A stretch of DNA of 64,000 bases from Thalassoglobus sp. JC818 (GCF_040717535.1 NZ_JBFEFI010000004.1:310001-374000), one strand, 5' to 3'; shown: positions 1 through 9,736, counted from the first letter of the stretch. Program-made: numbers and translations. The notes: generated by a model not told the origin, from the letters alone.

Positions 1-704
1 CGAGGCTGGAACTTCTGGAATTCGTCGAAGCGAGGTTCTCTCTCCAACGTCCGGGACTCCCGACCGAAAGCCATCGCACTGCGTATCAACAAGCTGTGCA
101 AATGATGAATTCGAAGGCAATGTCGGCGTTCAATCTCGACGAAGAGCCGACCGAACTTCGCGAAGCTTACGGAAGAAATCGGTTTGGACAGGGATGCCTG
201 TTGGCTCGAAGACTCGTCGAGCGCGGTGTTCCGTTCGTCGAGGTCGCTTTGGGTGGTCCGAACGGAGAAAACCAGATTGGCTGGGACACACATGTTGAGA
301 ACTTCACTGCTGTTTCCGCGCTATGCGGAACCTTGGACCCAGCCTGGTCGACGCTGATTCAAGACCTCAACGACCGTGGACTTCTTGAATCAACAACGAT
401 CGTCTGGATGGGCGAATTCGGCCGAACGCCGGGCATCAATCCTCAGACCGGACGTGACCACTTCCCAAACGCGTGGAGCACTGTTCTCGCTGGCGGTGGA
501 ATTCGCGGAGGACAAGTTTTCGGCGCGACAAGCGATTCGGGCATGGAAGTGACCGACCAACCGGTCGCAGTCAATCAATTGATCGCAACGATCATGGCAG
601 CGATGGGAATCGATCACACCAATCAGAATATGTCTTCGGTCGGCAGACCAATTCGACTTGCTGAACCGGATGTTGAGCCGATCAAAGAATTGATCGTCGG
701 GTAA
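1..704 (+). CDS. DUF1501 domain protein, C-terminal part (5' truncated)
   Basis: The frame is open from base 3 with no start codon, so the gene begins upstream of the window; 233 residues are visible. The tail shows the usual DUF1501 landmarks in order: AYQQAVQMMNS, AFNLDEEP, FGQGCLLARRLVERGV, GWDTH, WMGEFGRTP and GRDHFPNAWS. DUF1501 proteins are exported, alkaline-phosphatase-like in fold, and very abundant in planctomycetes, where they are usually encoded next to a DUF1549/DUF1553 cytochrome-like partner; such a partner would be expected just upstream, but this is inference. The biochemical role of the family is not established. No neighbour shares its strand until 3.1 kb. Confidence 0.9.
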   Translation, partial: RLELLEFVEARFSLQRPGLPTESHRTAYQQAVQMMNSKAMSAFNLDEEPTELREAYGRNRFGQGCLLARRLVERGVPFVEVALGGPNGENQIGWDTHVENFTAVSALCGTLDPAWSTLIQDLNDRGLLESTTIVWMGEFGRTPGINPQTGRDHFPNAWSTVLAGGGIRGGQVFGATSDSGMEVTDQPVAVNQLIATIMAAMGIDHTNQNMSSVGRPIRLAEPDVEPIKELIVG

Positions 705-769
705 CGTGCGAAGTTGAAGCGTAAATAGTCGAGTTGATAACGACAGCTTTTGTCGACGCACAGTCGTCT

Positions 770-2032
770 CTAATTGCGCTCTCTCGAAATATCGATGCAG
801 ACCACTTCGGAGTTGTCTCGCAGGTAAAGCTTCCCGTTGCAAATTGCGGGAGCTTGCCGTGTTTCTCCGATGACTGTCGCCCTGCCTAACTCGTCAAACC
901 CGCCTGCGTCGACGCGAACGATGACAAGTTCTCCGGTCATCAGCGAGCACCACAATTTCCCATCAGCGGCGATGCAGTTTCCTTTCCCGAATCGGGCTTT
1001 TCTCCAGATTTGCTGACCGTTCTGAGCATCAACACACGTCAGGTGCGTGACTGGTCCAGCACTCCCGACATTGTCAAAACCATAAAGTTTCCCGTCCTGC
1101 AGAATCGACGTTTGCCATTCGTTCCGAAGAACACTGCGGTTTCCCAGTGACTCCCAGGCAACTTGAACAGCCTGCCCCTTCTCTTGCGGAACTTGCAACA
1201 ACGTGGTTCCGTGATTCTCCCCCGCTGAGATCAGGATGTTCTGGCCGATCGCAATCGGCGTGGCGATATTGCAGTCGTACGGTGTTTCGTAAGGGTACTC
1301 CCACAAGATTTCCCCAGTCCCCGGATAGAGGCTCATGACTCCTTGTCCATGAAAGACCACAAGCTGCACAGTGCCTTGCACAGGAAGAAGTACAGCTGAA
1401 GAATATCCAGCCGGATGAGCACTTCCAGCCTTCCAGCGAACTACTCCAGTTTCGCGATCGTAAGCAACCACGGTTGCATTGGGAGCCCCGACGGTGACGA
1501 TGACAAGTTCTTCCGTCGTCAGAGGTGATGAGGCAACTCCGTATTCTGGAGGCTTTCCTCCGTTGGAGGTCGTTGCGTCAACGCTCCACTTCGTCAGACC
1601 GTTCTTCGCGTCCAGGCAGCAAATAACTCCTTCCCCGGTGTAAACGAAAACCTGACCACGATTGATGACTGGAGTCGCACGTGGACCGTTCCCCATCGCA
1701 TTTTTGTACGAAGGAGCGAGTGTCGCTTTCCAAAGCGTTTGACCTGTCAGTGGATCAAGCGCGAGCGCGTATTGCTGTCGATCGTCCTGAATCAAGGTGC
1801 AGGCGATTCCCTCGGCGATGACGACGCCGGACATGCCGACACCTCCATCGCTCTTCCACAGGACCTTCGGACCAGACGACGGGAAAGAGTCCACCAATCC
1901 GGTTTCTTTCGAAATTCCATTCCGATTCGGCCCAAGGAACTGCGGCCAGTCATCGGCCGAAATAATGCCTTGAGAAGTGAGACAGAAAATTGCGCAAGTG
2001 ATGGTGCGGACGTATCGAGAGTCGAATTTCAT
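770..2032 (-). CDS. PQQ-like beta-propeller repeat protein, exported
   Basis: This 420-residue protein begins with a signal peptide (positively charged start, hydrophobic stretch to about residue 24, then SADDWPQFLGPNRNG). The WPQFLGPNRNG opening and repeated blades with motifs such as AYDRETGVVRWKAG, CLDAKNGLTKWSV and CVDAQNGQQIWRK mark the PQQ-like (BamB-related) beta-propeller family common in planctomycetes. A catalytic PQQ dehydrogenase activity is not implied: no heme motif or dehydrogenase signature is seen. It probably acts in the periplasm as a scaffold or binding protein. It lies 62 bases downstream of the nitrilase gene on the same strand, so the two may be co-transcribed. Confidence 0.88.
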   Translation of the reverse strand: MKFDSRYVRTITCAIFCLTSQGIISADDWPQFLGPNRNGISKETGLVDSFPSSGPKVLWKSDGGVGMSGVVIAEGIACTLIQDDRQQYALALDPLTGQTLWKATLAPSYKNAMGNGPRATPVINRGQVFVYTGEGVICCLDAKNGLTKWSVDATTSNGGKPPEYGVASSPLTTEELVIVTVGAPNATVVAYDRETGVVRWKAGSAHPAGYSSAVLLPVQGTVQLVVFHGQGVMSLYPGTGEILWEYPYETPYDCNIATPIAIGQNILISAGENHGTTLLQVPQEKGQAVQVAWESLGNRSVLRNEWQTSILQDGKLYGFDNVGSAGPVTHLTCVDAQNGQQIWRKARFGKGNCIAADGKLWCSLMTGELVIVRVDAGGFDELGRATVIGETRQAPAICNGKLYLRDNSEVVCIDISRERN

Positions 2033-2094
2033 GTAACCGGCTCAGTGTTTGAGTTCGGAGAATTGAAGAAAGAAATGTCGCATGCACAGCGAGT

Positions 2095-2943
2095 CTATTC
2101 TCGACCCGGCCGCGGGAGATTGTGTGGTTCAACGAGCGATCCGTACATTTCTGGACGTCGGTCCGCCACGCGATCGATCGCATGTTTACCTGGGACGCGC
2201 ACAATCCGCTTCTCTCTTGACTCTGCCGGATCGACGTCGAAGTACAAGATTTCCTCAGCTGTCTCCGATCCTTTGCAGAGTGTATTTCCATTCGGGTCAG
2301 CGACTGTCGTTTCGCCAATAAATCGAAACCCTCGCTCCTTCCCCACTCGATTGACCGCGGCGAAATAAACTTTGTTTTCCATCGCCCGTGTATTGATCGT
2401 GTAGCGAGTCATATTCTCTGCACCGGTCGGAAAATTGGTCGGCAAGGCAATCAGGTCCGCTCCCTGCAAAGCCATCACCCGGCTCGACTCCGGAAAGGCA
2501 GAGTCGTAGCAGATTGCCAACCCCACACGAATCTCGCCCACTTCGTAAACGCGAAACGGCTCATCGCCGTAAGTGGCGTACTGATCGATTCCCAACCCCG
2601 GCAAGTGAATCTTTCGATAGGCTCCGATCACACCATCGCCGTTGAGGAGCACGGCTGTGTTGAACACACCATCCGGACTCGGGGTCAACATTCCAAAGAC
2701 AGCTGCGCCGCCGAGTTCCTGAAGCTTTTTCTGAAACGTAGAAACAGCTGGACCAGATAGCTCTTCTGCAAACGGTAAGGATTCTTCGGCGCTCTCAAAG
2801 CAGTAACCGGTCAGAGCACACTCTGGAAAGATGACAAGTTCTGCCCCGTTTTGACGTGCCGTACCGAACGCATCTAACATCGAAGCGAGATTCTGCTCAG
2901 GCGCCCCAATCTTGACATCCATCTGAACGGCAGCGACTCTCAT
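2095..2943 (-). CDS. Carbon-nitrogen hydrolase (nitrilase superfamily)
   Basis: The 282-residue protein has the nitrilase-superfamily catalytic triad in place: Glu41 in VIFPECALTGY, Lys111 in YRKIHLPG and Cys145 in LAICYDSAFPE. The family hydrolyses non-peptide C-N bonds, mostly amides and carbamoyl groups, in the cytoplasm. The substrate cannot be read from the sequence; omega-amidase, N-carbamoyl-amine amidohydrolase or a general aliphatic amidase all remain possible. The ATG at 2943 is preceded by AAGGA with suitable spacing, and the length fits single-domain family members. It precedes the PQQ-like gene by 62 bases. Confidence 0.88.
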   Translation of the reverse strand: MRVAAVQMDVKIGAPEQNLASMLDAFGTARQNGAELVIFPECALTGYCFESAEESLPFAEELSGPAVSTFQKKLQELGGAAVFGMLTPSPDGVFNTAVLLNGDGVIGAYRKIHLPGLGIDQYATYGDEPFRVYEVGEIRVGLAICYDSAFPESSRVMALQGADLIALPTNFPTGAENMTRYTINTRAMENKVYFAAVNRVGKERGFRFIGETTVADPNGNTLCKGSETAEEILYFDVDPAESREKRIVRVPGKHAIDRVADRRPEMYGSLVEPHNLPRPGRE

Positions 2944-3180
2944 GGGAAATCCTTCAGGTTATTCTCGTCGACGTACTCGATCTGTTCGTTCTCAATCACT
3001 GGCAAAGTCATGATTTTGTAGCAGACGCAGGTCACATTTTCGACGAGCATCGTACGACAACGGATTTTCAAACGAGAAAACCTCCCCAGACCTTTCCCTG
3101 TTTCGAGTTCGACTCGCTATCCCAGGAAAGTGACTCCATTGAGCGCTCCCAACTCTGATCCTCCACTTTCCGAATCCAAC

Positions 3181-4578
3181 ATGGACCGATCTTCGATTCC
3201 TCAAACGTTGGGAGTCTGGGATGTGGTCGGTTTACTCGTTGGAATTGTGGTTGGTACAGCAATCTTTAAGAGCCCGCCGCTTGTCTTTAAATTTTCCCCC
3301 GATGCGGGGACGGCCATGCTCTTGTGGGGATTGGGAGCAGCGTCGGCATTCTGCGGTGCACTGTGCTATTGCGAGTTAGCGACGACGTATCCGTTTTTAG
3401 GTGGAGAGTTCGTTTATCTGTCGCGGGCATTCGGTGCGAGAACTGGATTCCTCTTCGCGTGGATGCAATTGACCGTCATTCTCACAGGCAGCATCGGAGC
3501 GATGGCTTTCGTGTTCGCCGATTATGCCGTCGGCCTGGATGGTCGACTCGCAGGGACAGAAGCGATGCTGGCGAGCGGCGCGCTGTGCCTTCTCGCAGGA
3601 ATTCACTTGAGAGGCGTTCACATCGGCAAGCTGGTTCAGAACTTACTCAGTCTGACAAAAATTGTTTCGCTCGGTTCGATCCTGGTGATCGGGTTGTTTT
3701 TGACTGCCCCTGCGAACCTCACCGAGACTTCAGTTTCGGAATCAGGTTCCAATATCGGCCTCGCGTTAGTTTTTGTGCTTTATGCGTACGGCGGATGGAA
3801 TGATGCTGCGATGGTTACATCAGAGGTGAAAGACTACCAGCGCAACATGCCGAGAGCGCTGTTGATTGGACTCACACTCATTGCGGTCCTGTATCTCGGT
3901 TTGAATGTGGCTTTCGTCAAAGTTCTAGGAGTTGAAGGAGTCAGGAACTCCGCAATCCCAGCGACAGATGTGGTCGAGTCGGCCTTGGGAGCCCCGGGAG
4001 GGATCGTCATGAGTTGCTTGGTGATGCTGTCCGCACTCGGAGCTGTTCATGGAATGCTGTTTTCTTCATCGCGTCTGCTGTCTGCCGTCGGTCGCGACTA
4101 TCCACTCTTCAGGAAGTGGAACGAGTGGAATGCTCGGCGCGTTCCTGTTCGTTCGATCGTCACGACGACAAGCATCACTCTGCTTCTCGTTCTTGCTGTC
4201 GGGACGAACACTGGTCAGCGAATCACGACGTTGTGCATCGATTCCCTGCACTTACCGCAGCCTCAATGGGACAACTTTGATGGCGGATTCGAAATGCTCG
4301 TCGCAGCCACAGCGCCTGTTTTCTGGATTTTCTTCGCTCTGTCGGGACTTTCTGTGATTGTGCTTCGCGTGAAAGATGGGGAGCGTGAACGTCCATTCCG
4401 TGTTCCGCTCTACCCGTTGCCACCGCTGCTGTTTGTGGCTTCCGCGATTTTCATGCTTTGGAAGAGTCTTGATTACGCGAAAGAACTCACGCTGTTGAGT
4501 CTGCCTGTCCTCATCATCGGAGTCATCGTTTCATTCACACGAAATGTCTCTCAACGGACTTCTTCGACCTCAACCTGA
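3181..4578 (+). CDS. APC family permease (amino acid/polyamine transporter)
   Basis: The product has about twelve hydrophobic segments and the APC-superfamily start, LGVWDVVGLLVGIVVGTAIF, in which the G-x-x-V-G-x-x-I-F motif of helix 1 is clear. It is most like the LAT/YfnA type of basic or neutral amino acid permeases; FVLYAYGGWNDAAMVTSEVK is the typical helix 6 region. A GTG at 3130 would add 17 polar residues but its AGGA lies too close, so the ATG at 3181 (465 residues) is preferred. The 3' end overlaps the convergent pfkB-type kinase gene by 28 bases. The transported substrate is not determined. Confidence 0.88.
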   Translation: MDRSSIPQTLGVWDVVGLLVGIVVGTAIFKSPPLVFKFSPDAGTAMLLWGLGAASAFCGALCYCELATTYPFLGGEFVYLSRAFGARTGFLFAWMQLTVILTGSIGAMAFVFADYAVGLDGRLAGTEAMLASGALCLLAGIHLRGVHIGKLVQNLLSLTKIVSLGSILVIGLFLTAPANLTETSVSESGSNIGLALVFVLYAYGGWNDAAMVTSEVKDYQRNMPRALLIGLTLIAVLYLGLNVAFVKVLGVEGVRNSAIPATDVVESALGAPGGIVMSCLVMLSALGAVHGMLFSSSRLLSAVGRDYPLFRKWNEWNARRVPVRSIVTTTSITLLLVLAVGTNTGQRITTLCIDSLHLPQPQWDNFDGGFEMLVAATAPVFWIFFALSGLSVIVLRVKDGERERPFRVPLYPLPPLLFVASAIFMLWKSLDYAKELTLLSLPVLIIGVIVSFTRNVSQRTSSTST

Positions 4579-5471
4579 TCGGCCAGTTCAGAAACGGCTT
4601 CTCGATCAAGACGCCCCGGAAGCAGCATTCCGGCGTTCATCGCTGCCGCTCCCATGCCAAATCGAACAGCATCGATCAAGCTGGCTCCGTCACAACGAGC
4701 TGTCGCGATTCCCGCTGCTAGGCAGTCTCCACAGCCAATCGGGTTCACGACTTCGACCTGCGGAGGAATGAAACGAAGCTGATGATCATCCGTGGTGACA
4801 TACAGAGATTTCGGTCCATCACTGACGACGACAGCTTGCGCACCTCGCTTGTTTAGTTCGCGCATCGCGGAAATCAATTCGGCTTCATCGTTGAGCGGTC
4901 GCTGTAATGTTTGACTCAGTTCCTCTCGATTCGGCTTCACGAGAAACGGTCCCCACGGAAGGCAGTTCAGCAGACCGGGGCCTCGAAAGTCCAGAATTGT
5001 TTCCGTCGGAATCTGCTGAATGAGCCGTGCGTAAAAGTCATCGCCCACTCCCGATGGCATGGAACCAGTCAGGACTGCAACAGTGGCAACTGAGGAATAG
5101 GTTCGATACTGATCGTGGAATTCTTCGATCGTTTCGAGCGGCATTCCCGCTGTGTTCTCGACTAACTCGGTGGTCACTCCTGAGTCTTCGAGAAGCGTTG
5201 TGCAAACACGAGTTGGAGATCCGGCATCGAGGAGAATCTTGCGAATCCCGAAGCTGTCAAACTCGTCTTCGATCGCCGCTCCCGATGGTCCTCCAACTGC
5301 TGTCGCGACTGTCGTGTCTGCGCCGAGATGATGAACAGCAATGGCGACGTTCAGCACCTTTCCCGAAGCACACCAGTTCACTGATCGAGCGCGATTGACT
5401 TCTCCCCAGCGGCACTTTTCGAATTCCATGATCTGCTGCCACGCAGGTGACAGGCCAGCTACAAAGATCAC
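4551..5471 (-). CDS. PfkB-family sugar kinase (1-phosphofructokinase/LacC-like)
   Basis: The protein (about 306 residues) has the PfkB ribokinase fold: an N-terminal GLSPAWQQ and ASGKVLNVAIAVHHLG region that binds the sugar, and the C-terminal GCGDCLAAGIA motif with the catalytic Asp and anion hole. The start and order of motifs fit the 1-phosphofructokinase / tagatose-6-phosphate kinase branch. The GTG at 5471 overlaps the stop of the upstream dehydrogenase as GTGA and has GGAG eight bases before it, which indicates translational coupling; a GTG at 5477 is the alternative. Being coupled to an iron alcohol dehydrogenase suggests a shared sugar or polyol pathway, but the substrate is unknown. 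Confidence 0.85.
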   Translation of the reverse strand: MIFVAGLSPAWQQIMEFEKCRWGEVNRARSVNWCASGKVLNVAIAVHHLGADTTVATAVGGPSGAAIEDEFDSFGIRKILLDAGSPTRVCTTLLEDSGVTTELVENTAGMPLETIEEFHDQYRTYSSVATVAVLTGSMPSGVGDDFYARLIQQIPTETILDFRGPGLLNCLPWGPFLVKPNREELSQTLQRPLNDEAELISAMRELNKRGAQAVVVSDGPKSLYVTTDDHQLRFIPPQVEVVNPIGCGDCLAAGIATARCDGASLIDAVRFGMGAAAMNAGMLLPGRLDREAVSELADQVEVEEVR

Positions 5472-6634
5472 CAGCACTTCTCCAGTATTTTTTGAAGCTC
5501 TTCAGTTTCGATTGGACGCGGATTCCCGGAAAGACTGTTCCCACGAGACCCGATGGCAATCTCCGGAAGCTGGTCTTCTCGAACCCCGTAATCTCGCAGG
5601 CGTGTCGAAATCGAGAGTTCAGCCAACAACGAGTCCACACGTTTGATCAATGCATCAGTCACTTCGTCGTCTGTCCCTGTAACATCAGGAAGCACCGTCC
5701 GTCCAATGTGTGCATATCGGCTGAGCGCAACTTTACGATTGCTTCTCATGGCGACCGGCAACATCACCGCACATGCAAGTCCGTGCGAAATTCCGCAAAC
5801 AGCTCCGAGTGCAGCTGCAACGCCATGTGCCATCCCCAATCCGGAGTTGGCCAAAGCCATTCCTGAAAGAAGTGCGGCATAACTCATCGCTGTTCGTGCT
5901 TCTCGATTTTGACCGTCGCGGTATGCGACTTCGAGACTTGAGAATCCGTCACGCAGACCGTCCAGACACAGCGACTGCGTGAACACATTGGCTCGACAAC
6001 TGGTGTAACTCTCGATGAGTTGCGTGAGCGCATCCATTCCCGATGTTGCGGTCGTCGACTGAGGCAATGACACAGTGAGTTCCGGATCGACGACAACAAC
6101 TCTTGGAACCATCTGCTCAGAACGAAGGCTCTTCTTGCAAGCTGGTTCAGATACAGAGATCACTGCGTTTTTCGTCGCTTCTGTGCCGGTCCCGGAAGTC
6201 GTCGGTACAGCGACCAGCGGGAGTGGGGCTTCCTCCAGTTGTGCTCCTGTCCCCACTCCTTCGAGAAATTCTCGAACGCTTCTCCCTTTTGAATTGGTCA
6301 GCATGGCAGACGCTGCTTTACCGAGATCGATGGCAGCCCCTCCACCAATCGCTAGAACACAATCCGGAAACGGCTTCCGACCGGTGATCTCTCGAACTGT
6401 CTCATCGACGTCTTCGACAGTCGGTTCGCGATGAATCTCAACCTGAGACACGACTTCCACCTGATGCTCTTTCAGGTTCGTAGTCATCTCTTCCCAAAGC
6501 GTTGATTTCTGAAGGGCACGCGAGCCAGCAATGAGACAAATGCGATGCCCGACAGTCGCGGTCAGATGTCCCAAATCTTTGCGAGCACCCCATCCGAAAT
6601 GCACCCTCGGCGGAAGGAGAAGTTGAAAGTCCAT
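5468..6634 (-). CDS. Iron-containing alcohol dehydrogenase
   Basis: The product (388 residues from the ATG at 6634; a GTG at 6646 is possible) belongs to the group III metal-dependent alcohol dehydrogenases. The NAD-binding loop CVLAIGGGAAIDLGKA, the VPTTSGTGTEATKNAVIS segment and the metal-binding helix with AHGVAAALG and ISHGLACAVMLP are all present. Members oxidise or reduce alcohols, aldehydes or polyols such as glycerol, 1,3-propanediol or lactaldehyde, using Fe or Zn. It is the first gene of a two-gene unit with the PfkB kinase, so a phosphorylated sugar-alcohol or short polyol substrate is a reasonable inference. Confidence 0.9.
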   Translation of the reverse strand: MDFQLLLPPRVHFGWGARKDLGHLTATVGHRICLIAGSRALQKSTLWEEMTTNLKEHQVEVVSQVEIHREPTVEDVDETVREITGRKPFPDCVLAIGGGAAIDLGKAASAMLTNSKGRSVREFLEGVGTGAQLEEAPLPLVAVPTTSGTGTEATKNAVISVSEPACKKSLRSEQMVPRVVVVDPELTVSLPQSTTATSGMDALTQLIESYTSCRANVFTQSLCLDGLRDGFSSLEVAYRDGQNREARTAMSYAALLSGMALANSGLGMAHGVAAALGAVCGISHGLACAVMLPVAMRSNRKVALSRYAHIGRTVLPDVTGTDDEVTDALIKRVDSLLAELSISTRLRDYGVREDQLPEIAIGSRGNSLSGNPRPIETEELQKILEKCW

Positions 6635-6842
6635 AAGCGAATTCACAAGCTCTCAATTTCAATCGGTTGACGTGATCTTCAGTTCTGCAACATACTCAGA
6701 TTCCCCCGCATGGCATAGAATCAGACTGCCTGACCGATCGGAATCTTGAAGAATTCCTGAAGCACCGGCTCGAAACGAATTTGTGCTCCTCAAGAATCGT
6801 TCAAGTACTTTCCCTCCTGACTTTGATGGATATCGTTCGCTA

Positions 6843-8849
6843 ATGACAACTTCCAAGTTCGCACGCCGTCGACTCTTCCACGATTTGTCTCCATCTGTGT
6901 CCGTGATCTCGGGGCTCATCTTCGCTCTAACCATGATGACTCTCGAAGCAGTCGCAGAGAGTGACAGTCCAACATCCGACGAGCGTCTCTTAAATGACGT
7001 GAAGCAACTCTCCTCGGATGAGTGGGAAGGCCGGGGTGTCGGGACCGAAGGACTGAAGAAAGCGGCTGAGTTCATCGCTGAGTCATTTCGGGAATCGGGA
7101 CTCGACGTCACAACCGCAGGCGGCGATGCATTTCAAGAGTTTGACATCAACGACGGAGCTCGGCTCGGTGAAAACAACTTTATCGAAGTGACGCTGCCCG
7201 GTGGCGAGGTGCTCGAATTGAAGCAAGGTGAAGACTTCGAAGTCTGCTCGTTTGGAGGAACGGGAAAGGTCAGTGGCGACATCGTTTTCGCGGGCTACGG
7301 AATCGTCGCTGAAGACCTGGAATACAACGACTTCGACGATCTCGATGTCAAAGACAAGACGGTCATCATCGTTCGTCGAAACCCATTCCAGTCGAATCCC
7401 CATGGTCCGTTCGCTGTCGGCCACGGGATTTCTCGTCACGCTGCCCTCACCACAAAACTCAGTCAGGCATTCAGCCGCGGTGCAGGTGCTGTTCTCTTCG
7501 TCAGTGATACTTTTACGGCTCGTTCCAAAAGAGAACAACTGGAGGAAAAGCTCAAAGCTGCACAGGAAAAATTGAAAGAACTCAGTGACGAAACCACTCA
7601 GGAAGCGAAGGATGCGAAAGTTCACCTTCGACAACTGGAGAAACTCCTCAGCGAACTCGACGATGATCCACTCATGGAATTCGGCTACGGCGGGACACGC
7701 TCGGGAAAGTCGTTGCCTGCTTTTCACATTTCGAAAAATGCATGCAACAAAATTCTGAAAGCAGCAATTGGCAAGTCGCTCGTTGAACTTGAACAACAGA
7801 TTGACGAGACCGGAGAGCCTGCCAGCCAACCCCTGCCGGAGTGCGAGATCGCCGCTGAATCCAACCTCGAGATCATTCGTGTTCCCGTTCGAAACGTTGT
7901 CGGCGTCCTCGAAGGAGAAGGCCCAAATTCCGACGAGACGATTGTCATTGGTGCCCACTTCGATCATCTCGGTCGTGGGGGAGAGGGATCTCTGATGCCA
8001 GAATCGAAAGAGATTCATAACGGAGCTGACGACAATGCCTCCGGAACGGCGGGACTACTGGAATTGGCTCGACGCCTGGGACAACGGAAACAGCCGCTTC
8101 CGCGTCGCGTTGTCTTCATCGCGTTCAATGGCGAGGAACGCGGACTTTTGGGTGCGTATGAATACGTCGCGAACCCTTTGTTTCCGCTGGAGAAAACGGT
8201 TGCGATGTTCAATATGGACATGATCGGCCGACTTGTCGACGACAAGCTGACCGTCTTCGGTTCGGGAACATCCTCAGTTTGGGAATCAATGCTTGACGCC
8301 GGAGCTGAGAGAGTCGATCTCGAATTGGTGAAGAAGCCTGAAGGCTTCGGACCGAGCGATCACGCAGCTTTCTACGGAAAACAGATTCCCGTGCTGCACC
8401 TGTTCACTGGCATTCATGACGACTACCACCGCCCTAGCGATGACTGGGACAAGTTAAACATCTCCGGGATGTCACGAACGCTGTCGCTTCTCGAAGAACT
8501 CGTCGTGGCGACTGCGGAGCTAGAAGAACGCCCGGATTACATCGAGATCGCTGGATCGGCTGCACTGACCAGAACCGGAAGTCGCCCCTACTTCGGAAGC
8601 ATCCCCGACTTCAGTGAGGAGACGCGCGGATATGCCATCTCCGGAGTCGCTCCCGGCAGCCCAGCTGATGAAGGTGGACTGAAGGGAGGAGACGTCATCA
8701 TCGAAATGGCAGGTAAGAAAATTGGAGGACTCGATGACTTCGACCTCGCGCTACGAGAGTTAGAACCGGGCGATCAAATCGACGTCGTTGTCTTAAGGGG
8801 GGAAGAACGCATCCCTCTCAAAGTGACGCTGGCCACACCTAAGAATTGA
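6843..8849 (+). CDS. M28 family metallopeptidase with PA insert and C-terminal PDZ domain
   Basis: The ATG at 6843 gives 668 residues with a charged N-terminus and a hydrophobic segment ending near VAES, which reads as a signal peptide; the GTG at 6783 only lengthens the leader. The M28 zinc site is intact: GAHFDHLG, ADDNASGTAGLLELAR, FIAFNGEERGLLG, FNMDMIGR and the C-terminal HRPSDDWDKLN histidine. A protease-associated insert sits before the catalytic core and contains a charged helical segment around KAAQEKLKEL. Residues from about 575 form a PDZ domain (GVAPGSPADEGGLKGGDVIIEMAG). It is a secreted aminopeptidase, probably for peptides in the periplasm or outside the cell. Confidence 0.92.
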   Translation: MTTSKFARRRLFHDLSPSVSVISGLIFALTMMTLEAVAESDSPTSDERLLNDVKQLSSDEWEGRGVGTEGLKKAAEFIAESFRESGLDVTTAGGDAFQEFDINDGARLGENNFIEVTLPGGEVLELKQGEDFEVCSFGGTGKVSGDIVFAGYGIVAEDLEYNDFDDLDVKDKTVIIVRRNPFQSNPHGPFAVGHGISRHAALTTKLSQAFSRGAGAVLFVSDTFTARSKREQLEEKLKAAQEKLKELSDETTQEAKDAKVHLRQLEKLLSELDDDPLMEFGYGGTRSGKSLPAFHISKNACNKILKAAIGKSLVELEQQIDETGEPASQPLPECEIAAESNLEIIRVPVRNVVGVLEGEGPNSDETIVIGAHFDHLGRGGEGSLMPESKEIHNGADDNASGTAGLLELARRLGQRKQPLPRRVVFIAFNGEERGLLGAYEYVANPLFPLEKTVAMFNMDMIGRLVDDKLTVFGSGTSSVWESMLDAGAERVDLELVKKPEGFGPSDHAAFYGKQIPVLHLFTGIHDDYHRPSDDWDKLNISGMSRTLSLLEELVVATAELEERPDYIEIAGSAALTRTGSRPYFGSIPDFSEETRGYAISGVAPGSPADEGGLKGGDVIIEMAGKKIGGLDDFDLALRELEPGDQIDVVVLRGEERIPLKVTLATPKN

Positions 8850-8911
8850 TCGCACCATTGTCGCGACAATCAACTGATCCGCCAAACAGGAAATCGTGTC
8901 GTTCAATGAAA

Positions 8912-8957
8912 GAAGCTTCAGACTCGACGCAGTGTCGAACCTGAAGCCTCTTGTTTT
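8912..8957 (+). terminator. Probable intrinsic terminator after the M28 peptidase gene
   Basis: A ten-base arm at 8912-8921 pairs with 8941-8950 with one mismatch, and a second inner stem (TCGAC with GTCGA) sits in the loop; TTGTTTT follows. It lies 62 bases past the peptidase stop and faces the convergent tpx gene. Confidence 0.65.
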
Positions 8958-9102
8958 CCTGAATACGTCAAATGATTGCTCGTCCGAACTTAAAAGTACT
9001 TAGAGCCTTTTCTGATTTGGTGTGCACAATCTCCCACGAGCACGCACAGCGTTTTAACTTATGAAACAGTGCAAGCGAGTGCACAGGACAGAGCAACTTG
9101 CT

Positions 9103-9606
9103 CTAGCTTCGGGCAGCGTCGAGAGCAGCATCGTAGTTCGGGTGTTCGGCGATTTCTGAGCAGTACTCAACGTGCTTCAGTTTTCCGTCTCCATCGACAA
9201 CGAAAATCGCCCGGCACAGGCAGCGGTCAAGTCCGCCACCGTCGATCAACACTCCGTACGCTTTGCCGAATTCGACAGTTCGGTGATCGCTCAAACATTT
9301 CACCTTGTCGACGTTTTCAGCTCCGCACCAGCGTTTCTGCCCGAACGGCAAGTCTGTGCTGACAACGAGGATTTCCACGTTCTCGAGCGAAACGGCTTCG
9401 TCATTGAATCGCTTGGTCTCAGCATGACAGACGCCTGTATCCAAAGATGGAACAGTCGCGATGATGCGGGTCTTGCCAGCACTGTCTTGCAGTGTGACTT
9501 CCTGCAATCCATTGTCCTGCAATTTGAAATCGGGTGCGGAATCTCCTGCTTTCAGTTCACTACCAGCAAGTGTGACAGGATTTCCCTTAAGGGTGACGTT
9601 CGCCAT
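9103..9606 (-). CDS. tpx: Thiol peroxidase Tpx (atypical 2-Cys peroxiredoxin)
   Basis: The 167-residue protein matches Tpx over its full length. The peroxidatic cysteine is Cys60 in SLDTGVCHAETKRFN and the resolving cysteine is Cys94 in KRWCGAEN, the same spacing as in Escherichia coli Tpx; a third cysteine at 104 follows. It reduces hydrogen peroxide and alkyl hydroperoxides with electrons from thioredoxin. The ATG at 9606 has GAGGAA seven bases before it, while the longer frame to 9636 lacks a ribosome site. The UDP-sugar pyrophosphorylase gene lies 130 bases upstream on the same strand. Confidence 0.95.
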   Translation of the reverse strand: MANVTLKGNPVTLAGSELKAGDSAPDFKLQDNGLQEVTLQDSAGKTRIIATVPSLDTGVCHAETKRFNDEAVSLENVEILVVSTDLPFGQKRWCGAENVDKVKCLSDHRTVEFGKAYGVLIDGGGLDRCLCRAIFVVDGDGKLKHVEYCSEIAEHPNYDAALDAARS

Positions 9607-9736
9607 GCTTTTATTCCTCAATGTGTTGGTGGACAACGGCTTCCCTGAGTATTGCGGATTCCGAATTCGGCGACCAGCAACCGGGAATGGTGAGATGTCA
9701 GAATTCGCAGATCAATAACTCCGAGATGAGCAGTCA

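Noticed and set aside
7083-8018. A 311-codon minus-strand open frame
   Set aside because: It is the antisense of the M28 peptidase gene; the translation is rich in Phe and Glu/Leu runs from reverse-read codons and matches nothing.
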